From Hybos culiciformis (lineage: Eukaryota > Arthropoda > Insecta > Diptera > Hybotidae), in contig OZ023273.1 in the NCBI GenBank assembly GCA_964007475.1, positions 53,952,834 through 54,016,833 on the forward strand: 64,000 bases of DNA. The letters run 5' to 3'. A program made the position numbers and the translations under genes. Position 1 is the stretch's first letter. Each line of letters opens with the position of its first letter. The notes beneath the pieces are model-generated. The model saw only the letters and a program-made list of their open reading frames with translations, made no database searches and was not told the origin of the DNA. Of this stretch, positions 22,158 through 34,009 are shown piece after piece.

Positions 22158-23984
22158 TCCCGTTCAAAACAAATGTAAGAACAAATGTAAATTAAAGAAA
22201 ATGATCAAAAAGATTGTTGGTATCAGAGACTCGACCCCAAATTTAAAAAAAAACGAAAAACCGCAACTAAAACCGGAACGTAATTTTTTCGGCTTATTTT
22301 TCGTTCTTTTAGTTTTTTACAAAAAAAAAATTGTGCTTGCATTTAGACATTTTTTACATCCAAGAAAAATGTTAAAAGTACTTTTGTAATATCTTAATCC
22401 GAAAAGTGAAATTACATAATGTTCATATATATATAGTGTTGAGCTTAACTAAATTTAGATTAATTTAGATTTAGAAAGTTGTTGTGCCGCTAGGATTTTG
22501 TTTTTCTTTGGGGTTTTCATATGTGTAAGGCATACAAAATGGATTTGTTTACTAACTTTACATGCAAAATTTTGAAGGTACAAATCACTATTTTCAATTG
22601 CCCCTTTTACATATTTGTAAATATTACAAAATTATGTATAATGTATGTATTTGGTGTACTTATTATACGAAAACGTCCACGAAAATCTTTAGATGACATA
22701 AAGTCAATTTATTTAAGTCGCTTTAGATTAAGTTTTCTTACTGCATTTTTGTCAGTTTTTAGAAAATATTAAAAAATAATAGTGTAACCGTAAGCGAAAC
22801 GGTAACCGCAACCGGAAGGAAAAAAAATACTGAAAATACTGAAAAAAATTTTAAGAACCAAACCGAACCGAAATAAATATTGGTTCAACTCTCTGGTTGT
22901 TATAAATCAAAAAGATTGTTGTTATAAAAATATGCACCGAAAAAAAAAAATATACTGCTCGCAAGTACAAAAAACGACCTTAGTACAATCCCACTTGTGA
23001 CAAGTAATATTAAAATTCGAAAATGTTATTACTTGATGCAAGTACTGATTTTCGAAAATTTGTTCTTTCTGTAACTTAAATGTTGTTTTCATTATTTAAG
23101 TATGAAATTCAAACAACTATATTTTATTTGCCTTCAGTTTTATTTCGAAATTAATTGTAGGTCCTGATGCAAAATTTTGAGGAAAACAGTTGCGTCAAGT
23201 ACAAATATATTTTTCGCAATCAAAAAGTTGGTTATTAGAATCATTATTAAATTTCGATTACGATTTTTCAACAAAATGAAACTAGTTCTTAGAAATACCT
23301 TATTAGTTGGTTCAAGTACTTTTTGTTTCTCATAAATTAAAAATATTTGTATTGCAAACATAAAATATTTAAAAGCTGTATTTTGAAACTGATTTTATTG
23401 AAAAATTCCGTATGAAAAGCATTATTAAACTTAAGGTAGGGCAATGAAAAACTTCCTACAATAACAAAACAGTTCATAAAAATAATTTATTAGTTGGTTC
23501 ATGCACTTACTTTTCTAGACAGCTTAATAATGTTTATGTGTCAAGTATGAAATATTAGAAACTATTATTTTGATTCTTCCTCTTACTAATTGTTTATTGC
23601 CACAAATGTACGATGTACTAATAAGCACTAATACTAAACTAGCTATACAGATTTTTGGTACTTGACAAACCAAATATGAACTCACTCAAATCATAATAAT
23701 GCTTGAAAGTTAAGTTTGATACTTAGTTTAAATATTTTTTAGTTAAATAATATTATGCTGGAAAGTCCAATATTCCTCTGACTAAAAGGAATTTACTTTC
23801 TTTAACTATTTAATTTTTATACAAATGACTATAACTAGTTCTGACGATTGTAATATAGTTGAAATAATAAATTTCTAAAAGTAACATAATAAAAATTTGT
23901 TTTGCAGAAATACTTAATATTCTTGTAGCAACAATTTCATAATTGGTGCAAATACTCTTAGAATGGAAGATTATACTGACGGTT
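22158..23984. other. AT-rich stretch without a supported gene
   Basis: No domain is recognisable in the short open frames here (for example 22521-22772). A CAAGTAC-like word recurs loosely between about 22950 and 23550. It might be another decayed word array, but the spacing is irregular. Confidence 0.5.
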
Positions 23985-24171
23985 ATTTCAATATGATTGC
24001 AGCAAGAACATTCTTACTGGTGTCAAAAAGTTTGAAAATTTCTCGGAAGCACAAAAATTTATTAAGGTAAATACTTTCAATATTGTCTCAAATCTATTAT
24101 GCTTCAGAATTTATACTTCAGAAAACTATAATAATGTTTTCGTTAAAACTATTCGATAGTTACGTTCAAAC
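23985..24171 (+). other. Left arm of an inverted duplication with exon-like sequence
   Basis: This segment (around GTTTGAAAATTTCTCGGAAG and an AAG/GTAAAT donor-like site near 24064) is similar, in inverted orientation, to 27215-27136 plus 26594-26447. Similarity is higher before the GTAAAT site, as expected for an exon followed by an intron. The open frame is short and its product is not recognised. The homology is visible after mentally removing the transposons at 24172-25261, 25316-26438 and 26599-27131. Confidence 0.55.
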
Positions 24172-25261
24172 CAGTGACGAGCGGTCTAAGGTGCTCCAGG
24201 TGCAGAGCACACTCTCTTAAAAAATACCTTATCAAAATAAAATTATAAAAAAAAATTATAACTAGCTGGAGTTTTTAAATCAATATGTTTTTTTTTCAAT
24301 ATATACTGCCAAACAAAAGTACTCTGAATATTTTCAAAAATTGCATTAGAATCTGACAAAAATTAAAAACTAAATATTTACCATTATCGCACCGCAATTA
24401 TAGTTATTACAAATTTTTTGGTGCTAATCAGGTGCTAGCACAACTTGCTTGAACAAAAATAATAAAGCTTTTTATTTTTCATACAAAAAATTTCCAGCAT
24501 TGCGCATGCGTAATCATTTTACACAAGCAAAATAACAAAAAATAAATCCTTTTGTGTGCTACAAAATTTCTGCACCTCTCTATCAACAAACGAACATTTT
24601 AACAATTTCTGATCCTACACAAAAAGCTCTAGTGGAAAACTCTAGTGTAAGTTTTTTATATTGTTTTGTGCTTTTGATGCTTTGCCGCTGAAGAAAATTT
24701 TTCTATCTCTGAACATAAGAACTCTAGTGGAAAACTGTGAAGGTGTGTTTTGTTTTGTTTTGTTTTGTTTTGTGCTTTTGATGTTTTGCCGCTCAAGGAA
24801 ATTTTTCTCTTTCTGAACATAAGAACTCTAGTGGAAAACTGTGAAGGTGTGTTTTGTTTTGTTTTGTGCTTTTGATGTTTTGCCGCTCAAGGGAATTTTT
24901 CTCTCTGAACATAAGAATCGTAAGGTTCTGAAAAGTAAACGATTGTAAGTGACAATAATGTTGTCTTTAAAAAAAAATTTATATTGAAATGTTTTTGTTA
25001 AAATTAAGTTTAATGGTTCTCAGGAAAATTTTTTTATATAGAATATTTTTATTTTAAATTTTTTTTCAGGAGAAGCACTATTGTGAAATTAAATTTCATT
25101 TAAAACTTTATAAATTATAATTAACTACAATCTAGATTAATTAAAAAAAAAAAAAAAAAAATGGAACCATAGTCCCTCCACGTCCTCGTCATTGGTTCTG
25201 GGTCAATCCAAGAGTGGGACAACTCTGCACACCTTCAAATAAAAGTTACCGCACGCCACTG
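24172..25261 (+). mobile_element. hAT-type non-autonomous element, copy A (1.09 kb)
   Basis: Ends CAGTGACGAGCGGT and CGCACGCCACTG form a TIR (complement CAGTGGCGTGCG). The perfect 8-bp TSD GTTCAAAC flanks it (24164-24171 and 25262-25269). Inside are about three tandem copies of a 90-bp unit (24640-24925) with GTTTT runs, a CTCTAGTGGAAAACT block and a poly-A tract near 25143. No transposase is visible. Copy B, in the opposite orientation, lies 54 bp to the right. Confidence 0.92.
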
Positions 25262-25315
25262 GTTCAAACTCCTTTTTTCTTTTCAAATAAAATTTATTTA
25301 TTAATATGTATGTAC

Positions 25316-26438
25316 CAGTGGCGTGCGGTGACTTTTATTTGAAGGTGTGCAGAGTTGTCCCACCCTTGGAGTGACCCAGAACCAATGACGAGGACGTAGA
25401 GGGATAATGGTTCCATTTTTTTTTTTTTTTTTATTTTTTATTTTTTTTTTATTTCTTTTTTTTTTTTTATTAATCTATATTGTAGTTAATTATAATTTAT
25501 AATGTTTTTATAATGTTTTGAAACAATAGTGCTTCTCCTCAAAAAAATTTTTAAATAAAAATATTCTGTGTAAAAAAATTCAACATGCATTTTGTTACTG
25601 TAATTTCCTTTTGAGATTTAATTACACCAACCAAACGCAACTAGACTTTTTTACGTTCAGAATATTTTTATTCCAAAATTTTCCTGAGAAGCATTAAACT
25701 AAATTTTAACAAAAACATTTCAATAAACATTTTTTTTTAAAGACAACATTATTGTCACTTACAACAGTTTACTTTTCAGAATTTTACCATTCTTATGTTC
25801 ATAGGAGAAAAATTCCCTTGAGCGGCAAAATATCAAAAGCACAAAACAAAACAAAACAACACATCTTCACAGTTTTCCACTAGAGTTCTTATGTTCAGAG
25901 AGAGAAAAATTCCCTTGAGCGGCAAAACATCAAAAGCACAAAACAATATAAAAAGCTTACACCTTCACAGTTTTCCACTAGAGTTTTTTGTGTAGGATCA
26001 GAAATTGTTTATAATGTTCGTTTGTTGATAGAGAGGTGCAGAAATTTTGTAGCACACAAAAGGATTTTTTTTTTTTTATTTTGCTTGTGTAAAATGATTA
26101 CGCATGCGCAATGCTGGAAATTTTTTATATGAAAAATAAAAAGCTTTATTATTTTTGTTCAAGCAAGTTGTGCTAGCACCTGATTAGCACCAAAAAATTT
26201 GTTATAACTTTAATTGCGGTGCGATAATGGTAAATTTTTAGTTTTTACTTTTTTCAGATTCTAACGCGAATTTTGTAAATATTCAGAGTACTTTTGTTTG
26301 CCAGTATGTATTGAAAATAAAAACATATTGATTTAAAAACTCTAGCTAGTTATAATTTTTTTTATAATTTTATTTTCATAAGGTATTTTTTAAGAGAGTG
26401 TGCTCTGCACCTGGAGCACCTTAGACCGCTCGTCACTG
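25316..26438 (-). mobile_element. hAT-type non-autonomous element, copy B (1.12 kb), inverted
   Basis: Same family as copy A in reverse orientation, starting CAGTGGCGTGCGGT and ending ACCGCTCGTCACTG. It has its own perfect 8-bp TSD GTATGTAC (25308-25315 and 26439-26446). Copy B has about two of the 90-bp internal units and an extra segment near 25570-25670. The two copies make a hairpin-capable inverted repeat of about 1.1 kb per arm. Confidence 0.92.
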
Positions 26439-26446
26439 GTATGTAC

Positions 26447-27215
26447 TAAGAATTAGCAAATAATTTAATTAAAAAGGAAATTTGAACATAACGCTCGAAA
26501 AGATTTCCCGATAACGTTATTATCATTTTCGTAAGTATAAGTATTCAGTATTCAGAAGCATGATGGATTTGAAACAATACTGAAAAAATTTACCTTAAGA
26601 GCCCTCAATGTGAAAAATTGCAAAAAATTGGTCTTAGTTTGGCTTTGATTGTAGGGTTACTACAATCTCGACGGAAGTGATTTTTTCATATGTTAGAGAA
26701 TATATTACTGGCTCCAGGGTAGGTGAGGCGGATTTTTTAAATTTTGAGTTTTTTGGCCCAAATGAGCCTTTAAAAAACATGAACATATTTGCTTGGATTC
26801 TGAAGTAAAGGAAAAAGATAATAAAAAATGTCAAACGCAGAAATGAAGCTAAAATCCAGGGCTGGTGACGTGAAATTTTGAATTTCTTTAATTTCCTAAA
26901 CAATTTTTAATTAATTTCATTTATTTCTAAGAATTTTTTAATTTTTTTGATAAATTACAGTTTCTGCACAGAAATAAAATTCAAATATAGTTTTGTGATT
27001 TTCTGGTAGAGGTGTTTAACGTACAATTTTTGTCGCATTTTTCACGGCCGTTTATTTTCTGTAAAATAAAACAAAAAAAACTGCAAAAATAGAAAACAGA
27101 AAATGAAAACAGAATTTCACATGGAGGGCTCTTAATCAATTTTCGAACTTCCAAAAATCTTCATACTTGTTGATAAGAATTTCCTTGTTGCAAACTTTAA
27201 TAATATAAGTTCTCC
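26447..27215 (-). other. Right arm of the inverted duplication, split by a MITE
   Basis: 26447-26594 and 27136-27215 together match, as reverse complement, the left arm ending at 24171. The alignment passes through the TTAAGGTAAAT junction and shares patterns such as GCAxCAAG and TATGAAGATTTTTGG against TTTGAAAATTTCTCGG. The arms differ by perhaps a quarter of positions, so the duplication is old. Both look like one exon end plus its downstream intron. Confidence 0.55.
26599..27131. mobile_element. MITE with TTAA target site (533 bp)
   Basis: Ends GAGCCCTCAATGTGAAA and its complement (one mismatch over about 16) are each preceded or followed by TTAA. The uninterrupted homologue on the left arm has a single TTAA at the corresponding position, which supports TTAA as the target duplication. 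TTAA is typical of piggyBac, but the terminal bases are not the usual CCC, so the superfamily is tentative. Confidence 0.7.
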
Positions 27216-27626
27216 CTGCAATATCAATATGTAAATATGATCCGTTTAATATGTCTTATTTGCGGCTGAAATGTATGTAAAAATTATTAGAAAAACATCA
27301 AATTTTGAAAATAAAATAAACTTTATAATTCTTTTATATAATATGTTTTACGTTTTACATGCCTACAAAACTTTTTTGAAATAAAGTTGAAAAATTAAAA
27401 ATATTTAGTCATTATTTTTAATTACATAACTACTTATAATTAGTTATTTATTGAAAATTTGATATACAATTAATGACCAACTTATTTGATTGCTTTTAGC
27501 TTAGATAGGTTGATATGTTTTATTTCAAACATAGTAGGTATTTGATCTAGAAAATATTTTTAAAACTAGCTTTCAATACAAAAATTCAAAAACTTCACCT
27601 TATGTTAAATCTCCTTTTTTTAATGT
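27216..27626. other. Spacer, nothing recognised
   Basis: AT-rich sequence between the duplicated arm and the last exon of the minus-strand locus. Confidence 0.5.
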
Positions 27627-29218
27627 TTAGGAAATTTTACCAAATAAATTTTGCAAATGCATGCACAGAAGTACACTTTTCAATGTTTCAGTTACGATGT
27701 CGGCACTTTCTTGATCCTAAAAATAAATATTATTAACTTTGATTTAATATGTTTTATGCATATTTTCAATAAATAATTATTTAAATAAAATGAATACCTC
27801 AAATATCGATAGGAAGCACTTAGACTTCCAATTTGCTTGGTTGGATAATGCCTTTTGTTGCAGGATTTTTCACGGGTGGATTAGGTAGTAAAAAACAGAT
27901 TAGCTGCAATGCGAGTAATTGTCGTGCATCTGAAAAATATATAAAGGTAATTTGTTTATCTTTTCGAATTCATGTTTTTGAACAAAATTGAAAGCAGGTA
28001 CATTTATATACATAATTTTGAATTACGGTATACATATTTCTTAACTATAAATAATTGTGTATAATAAATAAAGAAAATTGGAAACCTACTTTTATTTGTA
28101 GAAGTTTTGTGTTTTAATATCAAATCTTGTATAGTTTTGTCTCTTTTTTTTCCGCAAGGATTATAATTTTGTCACACGATTGTTCAAAATGTCCAAACTG
28201 TGTAGTTGAATAGGTTTTCTCAAAATCACTTTCAAGCTGCAAACATAAAATGGCTTATATGATTTTTTTTTTGAAAATATTTGTCTATAGGCACTTACTA
28301 ATTTATACCCTTCAGCTAACTTAATCGCTGGAAAACTATCCAAATATTCTTTCGTCGAACAGGTTTCAAATAAAACGTATCGCAATCATCTATTTCTTTC
28401 CCAATTGTTAACAATTTTTCTTCCCAAGGACAAGAATGTTGTTTTATAAAAGAGAACGATTCCACTTCAGCTTCAACGTCTATTGTAGGCGGTTCAAGCA
28501 GGAAATTATTTCTGGGATCTACAAAAATAATTTTTTTTTTTACAAAATATTTAGATAATATAAAATAAACAAAAACGCAATAGTGATAGTCAAAACATAA
28601 AAGTATCAAATTTAAAAATTAAATACTTCGAGTGAAGTAGAATAAAATTTTATCATTAACTCTTAAATGTTGAGAACCTATGAATGATTTGTATTTCTAT
28701 AAAGTAAGTTAAATTATTGATTAAATAAATAACTAAAAAAAATATTATATATCTTGTTTACTTACCTTTTTCTTTTTTACTTTTTGGACAACTTCCCCGT
28801 TTCGATGAAAGGCCTACTAACTGCAAAGAAGCTCTCAAATTTCTGTACGAAGCATATAATTTTCCTCTTGCCTGACTCACCAGATGGAATAAAATATGTC
28901 GCTGTTGTTTCGGAAGGTATGATTTCAACAATTAATTTGACATACAACTGAAAATCCTCTCGAGTTATTCTGAAATAATAAATTACAGGTATTTTTAGTT
29001 TTGGGAAGAAAAAGTAAAGCAAAATATTAATAAATTAAAGATAAAGCTGTAATATGTTAAATGAAAGATAACTCTTACACTGGATCATAGGCATTTGTTA
29101 ACAAGTATTCTATAATTGCTTGAGCAATTTTAGTCCTCTCATTATTTTCGATGGTCTGAGATTTCTTGTTTTTTGCAAAAACTATTTGAAGACTCATATA
29201 AGGAATAGCCAGAATATC
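27627..29218 (-). pseudogene. Six-exon gene-like locus, unknown product, several frameshifts
   Basis: Minus-strand exons can be placed at 29218-29079, 28969-28766, 28518-28299, 28236-28090, 27929-27798 and 27716-27627. All five introns begin GT and end AG, are 62-247 nt long and join in compatible phases. Conceptual segments include DILAIPYMSLQIVF, ITREDFQLYVKLIVEIIPSE, a GKLYASYRNLR motif, CPWEEKLLTIGKEIDD, AIKLAEGYKL and a stop after QNLFGKIS. Four single-base shifts are needed to stay in frame, near 28873 (exon 2), 28350 (exon 3), 28148 (an A run in exon 4) and 27857 (exon 5). The start codon and first exon are not found. I recall similar intron-rich, lineage-expanded proteins in insects, but I cannot name a domain or function. 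It is either a pseudogene or a gene damaged by assembly indels. Confidence 0.65.
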
Positions 29219-29610
29219 CTACAAGCAAATATTCTTTCAAAAAATTGTTAATTATATGCAGGTTGTTTTTGGGTATGAAATGTGTAATTTATTTAAAAAA
29301 AGATATTTTCAGTTTCGAAAGTTTGCAGCAACATAAATGTTAGTTTATTAAGGAAATGTACCCAACACCTACCAGCATGAAAAAAATGTTTTTATAAATT
29401 ATTAAATTATTCTTTCTACGGTATTGTGAATTATATTTGTTCAACCGACATTTATTTCATTTGTTCCATGTTATTTTCCGTAATCATAACATAGATTCAT
29501 GTTACTTGTTCTTAAAAATGTTTTTTTAAGAACATAAATGAATTTCATGATTATTTTATATAAATATTAATATGCATTGTTGGAATCTTTAACTAATCTA
29601 TGTTGGTTAT
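29219..29610. other. Spacer, nothing recognised
   Basis: This would hold the upstream intron or first exon of the minus-strand locus. No plausible ATG exon is visible before the foldback element. Confidence 0.5.
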
Positions 29611-30950
29611 GGGGAGGTGCCTTAACGTCAAGTGACATAAAGTCAATTGACTTTAAGTCGCTTTCAAAATGACATAAAGTCAATAGATTTTATGTCTTTT
29701 TCTAAAATGTGACATAAGGTCAATTGACTTTATGTCACTGTATATCTTGATTTTATGTCACATTTTAGAAGAAGACATATAGTCAATTGACTTCATGTCG
29801 TTTTTAAAAGTGACTTAAAGTAAATTTACTTTATGTCACTTTAAATATTTTTTGCAAAGCGACATAATGTCAATTGGCCTTATGTCGCTTTAGATCTTGA
29901 CTTTATGTCCTTTTCCAAATTTATCATCATTCTCTGCATCAGACGAAAAATTAAATAAGACCGCAATCAAAATCATTGCGACCGTATTTCATTTTGCAAA
30001 ATGAAATAAGGCCGCAACAAAAAAAGAAATTTTTTCGGAAGGCTAATTTTATTTTTATAAATGAAATAAGGCCGCGTTGTAATTTCATGTTTGCGCTAGC
30101 GCCGCAAATCCCACTGATCAACCGCCCGCCCGCCGCCCTGCTGCCCCCTGCCCTGTGTGCTCAAATAAGGCCGCGTTGTAATTTCATGTTTGCGCTAGCG
30201 CCGCAAATCCCACTGACCAACCGCCGCCCGCCGCCCTGCTGCCCCCTGCCCTGTGTGCTCACCTCACAAGATTTTTTATCGAGGTCTTATTTCATTTATA
30301 AAAATGAAATTAGACCTCCGAGCGAAGTTTTGTATTGCGGTCTTATTTCATTTTTCAAAATGAAATAAGGCCGCGAGCACTTTTTTGCGGTCTTATTTCA
30401 TTTTTCAAAATGGAATAAGACCGCAACAAAAACCTATCGCGGCCTTATTTCACGCGGCCTTACTTCACTGCGCCCATATTAGCTCATGATTCTTTTTTTT
30501 TTTATTTTTATTTGCATATAATAATATTAGCTTTATTGTTTTCCAGTTCATTCTTAGACCAAAGAACAATCTATTTATTGGACATTATCAAAAAAATATA
30601 TCTTGACTTTATGTCACTCAATCTTTTTTTTGCAAAGCGACATAAGGTCAATTGACTTTATGTTTCTTCAGATCTTGACTTTATGTCCCATTTTAAAAGA
30701 AGACATAAAAAAAGGTCAATTGGCCTTATGTCGCTTTATGTCGTTTTATAAGTAACTTAAAGTCAATTGACTTTATGTCACTTTTAATTTTTTTTGCAAA
30801 GCGACATAAGGTCATTTGACTTTAGGTCACTTTAAATCTTGACTTAATGTCACTTTTTAGAAAAAGACATAAGATCAATTGACTTTATGTCGTTTTGAAA
30901 GTGACTTAAAGTCAATTGACTTTATGTCACTTGACGTTAAGGCACCCCCC
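29611..30950. mobile_element. Foldback element of GACATAAAGTC words, 9-bp TSD
   Basis: Ends GGGGAGGTGCCTTAACGTCA and, on the other strand, GGGGGGTGCCTTAACGTCA form a long TIR that continues into arms of repeated 26-bp palindromic sentences (GACATAAAGTC, AATTGACTTTATGTC). It is flanked by the perfect 9-bp direct repeat GTTGGTTAT (29602-29610 and 30951-30959). A 9-bp TSD with long TIRs suggests a Mutator-like element, which is inference only since there is no transposase. The centre (about 29950-30470) holds a second foldback-like block of GAAATAAGGCCGC words with a GC-rich core. Confidence 0.85.
30064..30260. repeat. 99-bp tandem duplication, GC-rich core of the foldback
   Basis: Two copies (30064-30162 and 30163-30260) of a unit containing TTTGCGCTAGCGCCGC and a C-rich stretch, CTGCTGCCCCCTGCC. 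They differ at only a few positions. The composition is strikingly unlike the surrounding AT-rich arms. Confidence 0.9.
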
Positions 30951-30959
30951 GTTGGTTAT

Positions 30960-32660
30960 CATTAAACATAGTTACGAGTAACATATTCTTAACTTTTTTT
31001 TATGAAGATCCTATTAACAAATTTAATATTACTACATAGTAATCGATTGCAATGGAAATTCGAGTGAAAATACTTTTTATTTTATTTCTTTTTGGGTTTA
31101 ACCGTGTAACATATATCCGTTGTTGTATTAACATTAAAAAAATTATAATGAATATATGTATAATACGACTAAAATGTCTGAAGTGTAATTTAATAAAAAA
31201 AATCAAATTTTCCATAAAAAAAATGTGAGATGGTGAGACAAATAAGAACAATTTTTTTTTTTTCCAAATTTTGGGTTTGTCGATTGTTAGCTGTTCGACA
31301 TCCAGCCAATACCCGATTCGAATCGAACGCTAAAACATTCTATCGGAATATAACAAAATTTCAAAACCCATTTCTAAGGTAGACACCCCGATCAAAATTT
31401 CTAGTACCCTTTGACCGTCTCCAGTCCCTAGGGCAAAAAGAGAAATAGACAGAGAATTTTCATGATTATTTATAAGATTTGATTTTTTTTGTTTAAAAAA
31501 AATGTTGGAGTCATCGTACTAGAAAATATGTATAATTACGAACAGTACTTGAACAATTATTTAAAAATACAATTTTATCTAAAAATATGTTAATTAAGAA
31601 ATATTTTTTTATTATTATTGCCAATTTTTAATATTATTTCCATAATAATTTGTTTTTCAGAAATTTAATTAAATTTTTTTATTTATGTCGTTCTAGGATA
31701 AATTTAATGAGTGTTCACCATGATAAATCATAAATGCGCCAAAAAAGTTTCTATAAAAAAAAACAAGACTAAACTTTTGCTTTGAAGTTAATGAAAGTCA
31801 AAGTACATACATAAACAAGTATTTTAAATGGGAAAATAAATTTTAATATACATTTCAATGGTTCATTTAGACTTTTACAGCATTTCAAAATTTGGCAAGA
31901 ATAAAATTTAGAAAAACTGCTTATTTGTGAATATTTTAACAACATTAATTATGAACAAAAGGCTTATCATTATGGAACTTTTTCCTTGAGACAAATACTT
32001 GATTAAGATTTCATAATGTACACTGAAAAGACAGATAGCTGTGGCAGCTATATTTTCTGAATATTTGAACTAGTGGATGAAGTTAGCGAAATTGGCTATT
32101 AATCATAGCAAGGACAAATAGCTACTAGTTTTACTTTTTAATATACTTTTTAATATTCTTATGATTAAGCAATATTTGTCATAAAAATGTAAGAAACTTA
32201 TATTGTAGAAAAAAATATTTTATATTATTTATTTTTTACTGCAAAAAAACAATAAAAATTATAATTTTCGAATAGCAAATATTGCTACAATTCATTTTTT
32301 ATTTTTCGACTAGTTATTATGAATTAAATAATAAACACAATATTTTAAGCACAGACTATCAGAATGATTGCATTTATCAGCATAGTATGAATAATCCAAT
32401 TTTATAACTAAGCAGGACATGGAAGTAAAATTATCATCATTGATCAGTTTCAATATACTCGAGCTAATTATTTTTACAGATTAAGCATACTCCGACGAAA
32501 ATTAAAAAATATTTCTTTTTTAAAAATAAAATTATTAAAATAATTTTTAATGATTAAAATCGAATTTAAATTTTATTAAATACATTTATGTTTATTTATA
32601 ATTTTTCATTTGTTCAGATTAAATTTTTCGTGAAATAAAAATTAATAAATTTAATAAAAC
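30960..32660. other. AT-rich stretch, nothing recognised
   Basis: No coding region or element boundaries that I can support. A slightly GC-richer 180-bp patch at 31260-31440 is unassigned. Confidence 0.6.
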
Positions 32661-32814
32661 TTAAAGGCCTTATTCCACTGTCTGTGCAATGCACAGATAT
32701 TTGCTCAAAAACGTCACAAACATTGCACAGATAGTGGAATCATCAAATTAGTTTGCTCTCATTGTTGTCTGTACATTTCTGTACATACAAAAATTCGTAC
32801 TTTGTACATACAGT

Positions 32815-33780
32815 TAGGGTGTCCATTACCGAAGCACTTCCTTCATAACCGGTTATTCGGTAATTGGTAGTTACCGAAACCGATAATTCCGGTAATTTTC
32901 GGTAATTGACTTTTTTTTATAATTCTACATCAGAGAACGTAAATTAATCACTTAATAAAATAAAATTCAGTAAAATATTATATTAATTCATTTGTTTTTA
33001 TTAATAAAATTAAAAGAAAGAAATTAAATGAAAAAATCATTAGATAATACAAAAAATATGTTATTTTTTACTTTGAAAATATCATCCTAAACAGCATAAA
33101 TTACTATCGACGCTTTAGTTGGAAAGCATTGATCTGATTTTCGGGACGAGCAATCCTTCAGCGGAGAAAGCTCTTGCAGCATTGACACTTGTGGGCTAAC
33201 GGTATTTATATAATTATGTACGATGCTTAAATGCTTTCCTTTGATTTCAAAATACTTTACTTCCGCGCGAATTACATTTATTAAATCCTTCTTGGGTTTT
33301 TTTTGTGGAAGTTGAGATGTTTGTAGTGTGTATCGTTGCAGAATTCCTTTGTGAAGCCTTTCCTGCAGAGATCTAGGTTCTACCAGATACTGTTCCAATT
33401 TCATTTCGTCATCAGAAATTAATTCTGTATCTGAATCTGAAATTGTGTCCAATATTTCTTCGCTAACGCATAAACGTTATAACTGGTTAACAATTTAGGA
33501 TATTAAAGTATTTTGTGAGAGTTGGTCAAAAATTCCATAATCCTCACTATTTAAATTCCGGATATTAGGTATATGAAGAAAACGAAAAAGGTCCGCATAA
33601 GCAAAGACACCGCCGCTCATAGAAGCGTCTCGATAATGCATTTTTAAGATCAAAATAATTTAATATTTCATTACCGAAATTGTCGGTAATTAGTCTTCGG
33701 TAATTCGGTATTTCCATAACGAAGTATTGTTCGGTACTACCGGTTTTTCGGTAGCGGTAAAACCGGTAATGGACTCCCTA
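32815..33780. mobile_element. hAT element with TAGGGTGTCCATTACCG TIRs (966 bp)
   Basis: Ends TAGGGTGTCCATTACCG and, on the minus strand, TAGGGAGTCCATTACCG are flanked by the perfect 8-bp TSD CATACAGT (32807-32814 and 33781-33788). Subterminal GGTAATTCGGTAATT-like words occur at both ends. A remnant of a hAT C-terminal domain lies inside on the minus strand. The uninterrupted insertion site is seen in the sister copy near 34960. Confidence 0.92.
33064..33452 (-). pseudogene. hAT transposase C-terminal domain, frameshifted
   Basis: The minus-strand frame 33452-33087 starts within an acidic linker and reaches a segment aligning with the hAT C-terminal dimerisation region (INVIRAEVKYFEIKGKHL). 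Downstream, another frame of the same DNA (about 33175-33115) reads RAFSAEGLLVPKIRS, the hallmark RxFSxxGxxxxxxR motif, so one frameshift separates the two. The catalytic DDE core is absent. The element is therefore an internally deleted hAT, not autonomous. Confidence 0.8.
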
Positions 33781-34009
33781 CATACAGTGGAATCATTGTT
33801 AATCATATCTGTACAAACAATTTGTTCAATTTTGAGTAGAGAAAAAGTCTGCTCATACAAAACAAACTGCAGAGCAAACTTTTTTATATGTTTTAATTTT
33901 TTTTCAATAAATTCATGATAATATTTATTTTATTTTTAAATTTAACCCTTTTTTTTAGAACGGTTCGCTTTTTTTAGAGTAGGTTGGGTCTGGGCACTAT
34001 ACTGAATAA

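Noticed and set aside
24164..26446. One large composite transposon bounded by the outer ends of the two hAT copies
   Set aside because: Each copy has its own different 8-bp duplication, and the outermost flanks do not match each other.
29976..30368. 130-codon frame
   Set aside because: It runs through the foldback words and the duplicated GC-rich core. The sequence is explained by repeats and has no domain.
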